The position numbers and the translations under genes are program-made. 64,000 nucleotides of DNA from Bubalus kerabau (lineage: Eukaryota; Chordata; Mammalia; Artiodactyla; Bovidae), in contig NC_073635.1 of NCBI RefSeq assembly GCF_029407905.1, positions 42,151,501 through 42,215,500 on the forward strand. The letters run 5' to 3'. The notes below the pieces were generated by a model. It was not told where the DNA came from. It worked only from the letters and a program-made list of their open reading frames with translations, and did no database searches. Shown in pieces: positions 57,623 through 64,000 of the stretch (its first letter is position 1; each line of letters begins with the position of its first letter).

Positions 57623-58592
57623 TTGCAGGTCAGAAAGCAACAGTTAGAACTGGACATGGAACAACAGACTGGTTCCAAATGGGAAAAGGAGTATGTCAAA
57701 GCTGTATATTGTCACCCTGCTTATTTAACTTATATGCAGAGTACATTATGAGAAATGCTGGGCTGGAAGAAGCACAAGCTGGAATTATGATTGCCGGGAG
57801 AAATACCAATAACCTGAGATATGAGGATGACACCACCCTTTTGGCAGAAAGTGAAGAAGAACTAAAGAGCCTCTTGATGAAAGTGAAAGAGGAGAATGAA
57901 AAAGTTTGCTTAAAGCTCAACATTCAGAAAACAAAGATTATGGCATCTGCTCTCATCACTTCATGGGAAATAGATGGGGAAACAGTGTCAAATTTTATTT
58001 TGGGGGGGGGGGCTCCAAAATCACTGCAGTTGGTGATTGCAGCCATGAAATTAAAAGACGCTTACTCCTTGGAAGGAAAGTTATGACCAACCTAGATAGC
58101 ATATTCAAAAGCAGAGACATTACTTTGCCAACAAAGGTCTATCTAGTCAAGGCTATGGTTTTTCCAGTGGTCATGTATGGATGTGAGAGTTGGACTGTGA
58201 AGAAAGCTGAGCACCAAAGAATTGATGCTTTTGAATTATGGTGTTGGAGAAGACTCTTGAGAGTCCCTTGGACTGCAAGGAGATCCAACCAGTCCATTCT
58301 GAAGGAGATCAGCCCTGGGATTTCTTTGGAAGGAATGATGCTAAAGCTGAAACTCCAGTACTTTGGCCACGTCATGCGAAGAGTTGACTCATTGGAAAAG
58401 AGTCTGATGCTGGGAGGGATTGGGGGCAGGAGGAGAAGGGGATGACAGAGGATGAGATGGCTGGATGGCATCACTCACTTGATGGACGTGAGTCTGAGTG
58501 AACTCTGGGAGTTGGTGATGGACAGGGAGGCCTGGCGTGCTGCAATTCATGGGGTCGCAAAGAGTCAGACACGACTGAGTTACTGAACTGAA
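57623..58592 (+). mobile_element. BovB LINE inserted in L1, with poly-G expansion
   Basis: Plus-strand BovB entering at 'LYAGQ' of the RT and ending in a short AACTG tail. About 300 bases of L1 text appear missing at the insertion point. An 11-base G run at 58002-58012 replaces the usual five or so bases and shifts the frame. Confidence 0.93.
57679..58445 (+). pseudogene. BovB RT palm and C-terminal domain remnant
   Basis: Two overlapping frames, 57679-58086 and 57906-58445, cover the end of RT and the C-terminal domain of this BovB. The first has KGVCQSCILSPCLFNLYAEYI (glycine of QGC changed to serine), then NLRYEDDTTLLAESEEE, so YADD is YEDD, and KTKIMASALITSWEIDGETV. The second has SHEIKRRLLLGRKVMTNLDS, SRDITLPTKV, LWCWRRLLRVPWTARRSN and LKLQYFGHVMRRVDSL. 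The poly-G run at 58002-58012 and a nearby nine-base loss join the two frames out of register. A catalytic-box change plus a frameshift means it is not an enzyme. Confidence 0.9.
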
Positions 58593-60522
58593 ATTATAAC
58601 ATCCTGATAATTATAGCTTTGTAGTTTAGTCTGAAGTCAAGAATGTTGATTCTTCCAGCTCTATATATCTTTGTCAAGATCGCCTTGGCTATGCCAGATC
58701 TTTTGTGTTTCCACACAAATTGTGAATTTTTTTTTCTAGTTCAGTGAAAAATATCATTGGTAGTTTGATATGGATTGCATTCAATCTGTAGATTGCTTTG
58801 GGTAATGTGGTTATTTTTGTGATATTGATTCTTCCAATCCAAGAACATGGTATACCTCTCCATCTGTTTCTATTCTCTGTATTTTCCTTACTCAGCATCT
58901 TATAGTTTTATGCATACAGGTTTTTTGTCTCTTTAGGTAGGTTTATTATTAGATATTTTATTCTTCTTTTTTTGCAATTACAAATGCAATTGTTTTCTGA
59001 ATTTCTCTTTATGATTTATCTTTGCTAGTGTATATAATACAAGGGATTTCTGTGTATTAATTTTATATCCTGTGACTATACATTATTCACTAATTAGCTG
59101 TAGTAAATGTCTGGTGGCATCTTTAGGGTTTTCTATGTAGAGTATCATGTCATCTTCAAATAATGAGTTTTCCTTCATTTTTTTTCCAATATGGATTAAT
59201 TTTATTTATTTTTCTTCTCTAATTGCTTCAGCTATGAGGTTCAAAAGTATGTTGAATAATAGTGGTGGGTGTGGGCACCCTTGTCTTGTTCCTGATCTTA
59301 GAGGAAATGCTTTCAGGTTTTTAACATTGAGAATAATGTTTGCTGTGGGTTTAATGTATATGGTCTTTCTTATGTTGAGATAGGTTCCTTTTAAGCCTCT
59401 TTTCTGGAGAGATTTTTATCATTAACCAGTGTTGAATTTTGTTGAAAGCTATCTCTGCATCTATTGAGATAATAATGTTTTTGTTTTTGTTTTTAATCTT
59501 TTGATTTCTTAATATGGTGTACCACATTGATTTGCATTTGCTGAAGAATCCTTGGATCCCTGGGATAATTCCCACTTGATCATGATATATGATCATTTTA
59601 ACATGCTGTTCGTTTCACTAGAATTTTGCTGGAGTTTTGCATCTATATTCATCAGAGCTATTGGTCTGTAATTTTTCTTTGGCGGTATATTTGTCTGGTT
59701 TTATACCAGGGTGATGGTGTCTTTCTAGAGAGGTTTCCTTCCTCTGCAATTTTCTGGAAGATTTTAAACAGGACAGGTGTTAACTTTTCTCTAAACTTTT
59801 GGTAAAATTTGCTTGTGAAACCATCTGGCTATGTGCTTTTTAGGGAAGATTTTTTTATTGCAATTTCAATTTCCATGCTTGTGATTGGACTGTTCATATT
59901 TTCTATTTCTTCTTGCATCAGCTTTTGGCAGGTTATACTTTTCTAAATACTTTTCCATATCTTCTAGGTTGTCCATTTTATTGGCATACTTTCTCATACT
60001 ATTATTTTATGATCCTTTGAATTTGTGTGTTATCTGCTCTAACTTCTTTTTCATTTATAATTTTATTGATTTGAGTCTTTTTTTTTTTTCCTTGATGAGT
60101 CTGGCTAATGATTTGTCAATTTTATCTTTTCAAAGAACCAACGTTTTGTTTTAATGATCTATGCTATTGTTTTCTTTGTTTCTTTTTCATTTATTTCTAC
60201 GCTGATCTTTACGATTTCTTTCCTTCTATTACCTTTGGGTTTTTTTGTTCTTCTTTCTCTAGCTGCTTAAGGTGTAACATTAGTTTGTTTATTTGTAATT
60301 TCTCTTGTTTCTTTAGATAAGCTTGTATGGCTATAAATTTCCCTTTTAACATTGTTTTTATTGCATCCTATAACCTTCCAGTTGACATTTTCTTTAATTC
60401 ATTGTCTATATAGCTTTTGATTTCCTCTTTCATTTCTTTATTACTTCTTGGTTATTCAGAAGTATATTGTTTAGCCTCCATGTATTTCTACTTTTTATGT
60501 TTTTTTTTTTTTTTTTCCTATG
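58593..60522 (-). mobile_element. Long L1 host copy, part 4 (ORF2 RT and linker)
   Basis: Antisense L1 ORF2: thumb and connection (minus frame 58689-58898 with IPCSWIGRINITKITTLPKAIYR), palm region, fingers (minus frame 59351-59596, IIYHDQVGIIPGIQGFF and the motif A-like IISIDAEIAFNKIQH), then the linker. Many indels; no long frame. Confidence 0.9.
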
Positions 60523-60692
60523 AGTGTGTGCTCAGTTGCTCAGTCATGTCCAACTCCTTGTGACCCCATGAAATGTAGCCCACCAGGCTCCTCTGGCAAT
60601 AGGATTTCCCCAGAAAGGGTACTGAAAAATGTTTCCATTTCCTCCTCCAGGGAATCTCCTGACCCAGGGATCAAATTCACATCTCCAGGGTC
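60523..60692 (-). mobile_element. Bov-tA SINE in L1
   Basis: Antisense Bov-tA: 'gtgctcagttgctcagtcatg', 'cccaccaggctcctctgg', 'ctcctccagggaatctcctgaccc', with the tRNA part shortened. TCCTAT at 60517-60522 and 60693-60698 is a short TSD. Confidence 0.87.
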
Positions 60693-61407
60693 TCCTATAT
60701 TTTTCCCGTAGCTGATGTGTAATCTTATAGCCTTGTGGCCAGAAAAGATCCTTGAAATAATTTCAATTATATTTTTTGAAACTTACCAAGGCTTGATTTG
60801 TGACCCAAGATGTGATATATCCTAGAGAATATTCCATGTGCACCTGAGGAAAAAAAGTGAAATCTACTCTTTTTTGGATGAAATGCCCTGTAGATATCAA
60901 TTATGTCCATCTGGTCCAATGTATCATTTAAAGCTTCCGTTTCCTTATTAATTTTCTGTCTGGATGATCTGTCCATTAGTGGGAGTGATTTTTAACCCAT
61001 TATTGTGTTACTGTCAATTTCCTCTTTAATATTAGTTAGCATTTGCCTTATGTATTAAGGTGCTCCAATGTTGGGTACATATATATTTATAGTTGTTATA
61101 TCTTCTTGGATTGATTCTTTGATCATTAAATAATGTTTTCCTTTGTCTTTTGTAGCAGATTTTATTTTAAAGTCATTTTATCTGATAAGAGCATTTCTTC
61201 TCCCACTTTCTTTTGATGTCCATTTGCATGCTCTTTTTCCAGCCCCTCACTTTCAGTCTGTAAGTGTCCATAGGTCTGAAGTGGGTCTCTTGTAGACAGC
61301 ATATATAGAGGTCTTTTTTCATATCCATTCAGCCAACCTGTGTCTTTTGATTGGAACATTTAATCCACCTGCATTTAAGGTAACTATTGGTAAGTGTGCT
61401 CCTATTG
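60693..61407 (-). mobile_element. Long L1 host copy, part 5 (ORF2 endonuclease)
   Basis: Antisense L1 endonuclease region. Minus frame 60767-60976 has DRSSRQKINKETEALNDTL, MDIIDIYRAFHPK and ILGHKSSLG; minus frame 61162-61359 covers a more N-terminal part (LQTESEGLEKEHANGHQKK). Decayed. Confidence 0.9.
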
Positions 61408-61724
61408 GGTTTCCCTGATAGCTCAGTTCATTAAGAATTCACCTGCAATGCAAGAGAACCTGATTTTATTCCTGGGTCAGGAAGATCTGCTAGAGAAAGG
61501 ATAGGCTACCCACTACAGTAATCTTGAGTTTCCCCTGTGTCTCAGCTAGCATAATTCACCTGCAATGTGGAAGACCTGAGTTTTAACCCTGGGTTGGAAA
61601 GATCCCCTGGAGAAGGAAAAAGCTACCCACTCCAGTATTCTGGCCTGGAGAATTCCATGGACTGTATAGTCCATGGGGTCACAAATAGCTGGACATGACA
61701 GCAATTTCACTTCACTTCACCTGA
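61408..61724 (+). mobile_element. Bov-tA SINE with two tRNA-derived heads
   Basis: Sense SINE with two successive tRNA-derived units ('ggtttccctgatagctcagttc...' at 61409 and 'gagtttcccctgtgtctcagctag...' at about 61527) before a single full A-unit. It ends 'ttcacttcacttcac'. TCCTATTG at 61400-61407 and 61725-61732 is the TSD, so the double-headed form inserted as one unit. Confidence 0.9.
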
Positions 61725-61732
61725 TCCTATTG

Positions 61733-62046
61733 TCATTTACTTTATTGCTTTGGCTATGATTTTTAGACCTTTTATTTTCTTTTTTTTTTTCTGTCTAGAG
61801 AAGTCCCTTTGACATTTATTGTAAAGCTACTTTGAATTCACTTAACTTTCACTTATCTGCAAAGCTTTTGATTTCTCCTTTGAATCGGAATGATATTCTT
61901 CCTGGGTAAAATAATTTTGGTTGTAGGTTTTTTCCTCTCATCACTCTAAGTATATCCTGCCACTCCCTTCTGGTCTGGAATTTCCATTGAATGATCAGCT
62001 GATAACCTAATGAAGATCCCCTTATGTTATTTGCTAACTTTCCCTT
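61733..62046 (-). mobile_element. Long L1 host copy, part 6 (ORF1-side region)
   Basis: Antisense L1 upstream of ORF2: 'gcaaagcttttgatttctcc', 'ttttggttgtaggttttttcc', 'cactcccttctggtctgg', 'gatcagctgataacctaatg'. These words are typical of the ORF1/inter-ORF region of ruminant and other mammalian L1s. Confidence 0.82.
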
Positions 62047-62246
62047 GAAAGTGAAGTTGCTCAGTCGTGTCTGACTGTTTGTGACCCCATGGACTGTAGC
62101 CTACCAGGCTCCTCTGTCCATGGGATTTTCCAGGCAAGAGTTCTGGAGTGGGTTGCCATTTCCTTCTCCAGAGTATCTTCCCGAACTGGGGATCGAACCA
62201 GGGTCTCCTGCATTGTAGGCAGATGCTTTTACCGTCTGAGCCACCA
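62047..62246 (-). mobile_element. Bov-tA SINE in L1
   Basis: Antisense Bov-tA, well preserved: 'gttgctcagtcgtgtctgac', 'gaccccatggactgtagcc', 'ggggatcgaaccagggtctcc' (B box), 'accgtctgagccacca'. No clear TSD. Confidence 0.94.
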
Positions 62247-64000
62247 TTTTTGCTCTGTGTTTAATCTTCATTAGCTTGATTAATATGTATTTTGGTGTGT
62301 TTCTCTTTGTGTTTATCTTGTATGGGCTACTCTGAGCTTTCTGTACTTGGGTAGTTATTTCCTTTCCCATGTTAAGGACACTTTTGACTATAATCTCCTC
62401 AAAATTTTCTTATACCCTTTCTTTTTCTCTTCTTCTTCTGGGCCCTCTGTAATTTGAATGTTGGTGTACTTAATGTTGTACCAGAGGTCTCTGAAACTGC
62501 TCTCATTTCTTTCTGTTTCTTTTTTCTTTATTTTGTGCTTCTCTACCATTCTGTCTTCCTGCTCACTTATCCATTCTCCTGCCTCAGTTATTCCGCTATT
62601 GGTTCTCTCTAGTGTATTTTTAAACTGTTATTCTGTTTTTTATTGCTGATTGCCATATATACATTCTAAGTCCTTGTTAAACGTTTCCTTTATCTTCTCA
62701 ATTCATGCATCCATTCTATTTATCTCTGCCTTCATTTTATTTCCAAGATTTTGGATCATCTTTACTATTATTACTCTTAATTCTTTTTTTCAGGTAGACT
62801 GCCTACTTCCTCTTCATTTGTTTGGTCTTGTGAATTTTTACCATGTTCTTTCATTGGCTACATGTTTCTGTCATTTCATTTTGTCAGTTTACTGTCTTTA
62901 GGGTCTCCTTTCTACAAGCTGGGGAGTTGTAGTTCCTCTTATGAGTGAAATCCGCCCCCTCATAGGTAAATTTGGACCAGTGCCTTGTGAAAGTTTCCTG
63001 GTTGAGTGACTTGTGCCTATGTTCTGGTGAAAGGAGCTTAATTTTGTCTCTCTGAAAGGCAGTTTCATGTCCAATAGTGTGTTCTGGGGTGTCTATGGGC
63101 TTCAGATCACCTGTATGCTAATGGGCAGGGTTGTGTTCTTATTTTGCTCAAAGTTTGGCATGATGCATCCAGCACTGGAAATTGTGGGTCTTTGGGTGGG
63201 GTCTGGTTTTAGTGTTGAGAAGGAGGCCTTTGGGAGAGCTTTCACTGATTAAGGATCTATTGGGTCAGGAATCATTTGCTGGTCCAAAGTCCTGGACTTG
63301 GGTCTCCCACCATGGAAGTTCAGGCCCAACCCCTTACTATAGCACCAAGACTTCACAGCCCATGCAGTACAGAAGACAAAACTCCAAGACTCATGGTGAA
63401 AGCATTACTCAATATCCAATAACATCTAAAGAAACCCAAATATTTCTTTCTACAAAAAGAAATTAAGAGAGTAAAAAGAGAGAGAAAAAAATAAAAACAG
63501 AAATCAAAAATGAAGAGAGTAATCAAGCCCATAAGCAAACCCATAAGTGAAAATGAACACTAAAAACTAGACCAGTAAAAATACAAAATCAAAAATATGA
63601 AAAAAAACCTGCAATATAACTAAATAATATTGTAAAAATAGGAAAAATAAGTTTATTAAAAATAAGATGTTTTATAGAAAAGGAAAAAGTAAGGCTAAAA
63701 TACAAATTAAAGGATTAGTAAAGAAAGAACAACATTAGTACAATATGAAACAAACAAACAAAAAACAAGAAAGAAAGAAAAAAATAGAGTGGCAATAAGA
63801 AGAATTTCCTCCCAATTCCTCCACTGTCCTCTTCATACTGCCAGACAGTTTACTTACTCTGGAAGTCCTTCAATATTTCTAGGAAGGTCTCTGAGCCTGC
63901 TGTGGGTGCTGTGCGGTGTCAATTCAGGTTAAATCTGGCCTTATTCCAGCTTGTACTTTCTCCAAAAGTCTGCAATTGCCCCCAAAGTCCACAGTCTCAA
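62247..64000 (-). mobile_element. Long L1 host copy, part 7 (ORF1 and 5' UTR)
   Basis: Antisense L1 ORF1: 'gtattttggtgtgtttctc', 'tttcctttcccatgttaagg', 'accagaggtctctgaaactg', 'gcctcagttattccgctattggttc', 'gttaaacgtttcctttatcttctc'. From about 62900 it becomes 5'-UTR-like, with an A-rich block at about 63410-63800 and a C-rich end ('tctgcaattgcccccaaagtccacagtctc'). L1 5' UTRs act as internal promoters; activity of this old copy is unknown. It is cut by the window edge. Confidence 0.75.

Overview
The window is a stretch of mammalian, specifically ruminant, nuclear DNA. It is AT-rich and built mostly from retrotransposons. The diagnostic elements are BovB (RTE-type) LINEs, Bov-tA and Bov-A2 SINEs whose A-units derive from BovB, CHR-type tRNA-Glu-derived SINEs, a ruminant L1 3' UTR, and long LTRs resembling cattle class II (ERVK-type) LTRs. 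This points to a bovid, probably a bovine such as cattle or a close relative; sheep or goat cannot be excluded. I find no host protein-coding gene, no convincing exon and no functional RNA gene. Every long open frame with recognisable content belongs to a decayed BovB or L1 copy. The window therefore looks like intergenic or deep intronic sequence.

Layout. 1-8.4 kb: an L1 tail, L2-like remnants, one CHR SINE, one Bov-tA SINE, one BovB copy, and a 4.4-kb repeat-poor island (about 4.0-8.4 kb). 8.4-18.2 kb: four BovB copies (two minus, two plus), a Bov-tA and an LTR-like fragment. 18.2-31.5 kb: mostly unrecognised AT-rich sequence, with two candidate LTR-type relics, an L1 3' end carrying a G-rich tract, a BovB, several SINEs and a small palindromic cluster at 27.1 kb. 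31.5-35.4 kb: a short BovB with a 14-bp target-site duplication (TSD), then two solo LTRs of one family in the same orientation, 457 bp apart, each with its own 6-bp TSD. 35.4-40 kb: old repeats and a BovB nested head-to-head inside another BovB. 41-51.8 kb: a layered locus in which an old L1 contains a younger L1 with a 5' inversion, which in turn contains two BovB copies and a third solo LTR. 51.8-55.5 kb: SINEs, an old L1 fragment and unrecognised sequence. 55.5-64 kb: a long antisense L1, with 3' UTR to 5' UTR in order, interrupted by six later insertions.

These are not genes working together. The window records successive insertions. BovB copies carry pieces of an APE-type endonuclease and a reverse transcriptase, and BovB is the accepted source of activity for the Bov-A/Bov-tA SINEs, which share its 3' end. 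L1 copies act repeatedly as landing sites. Nested order gives relative ages: old L1 before young L1, then BovB, LTR and SINE insertions.

I did not find a new enzymatic or defence system. The points most worth a second look are: an LTR whose 5' end is duplicated around a BovB-derived piece; the BovB-in-BovB inverted pair; the three-layer L1 locus with a twin-priming type inversion; and variation in BovB 3' tail repeats. Family names come from recognised sequence motifs, not from a database search.
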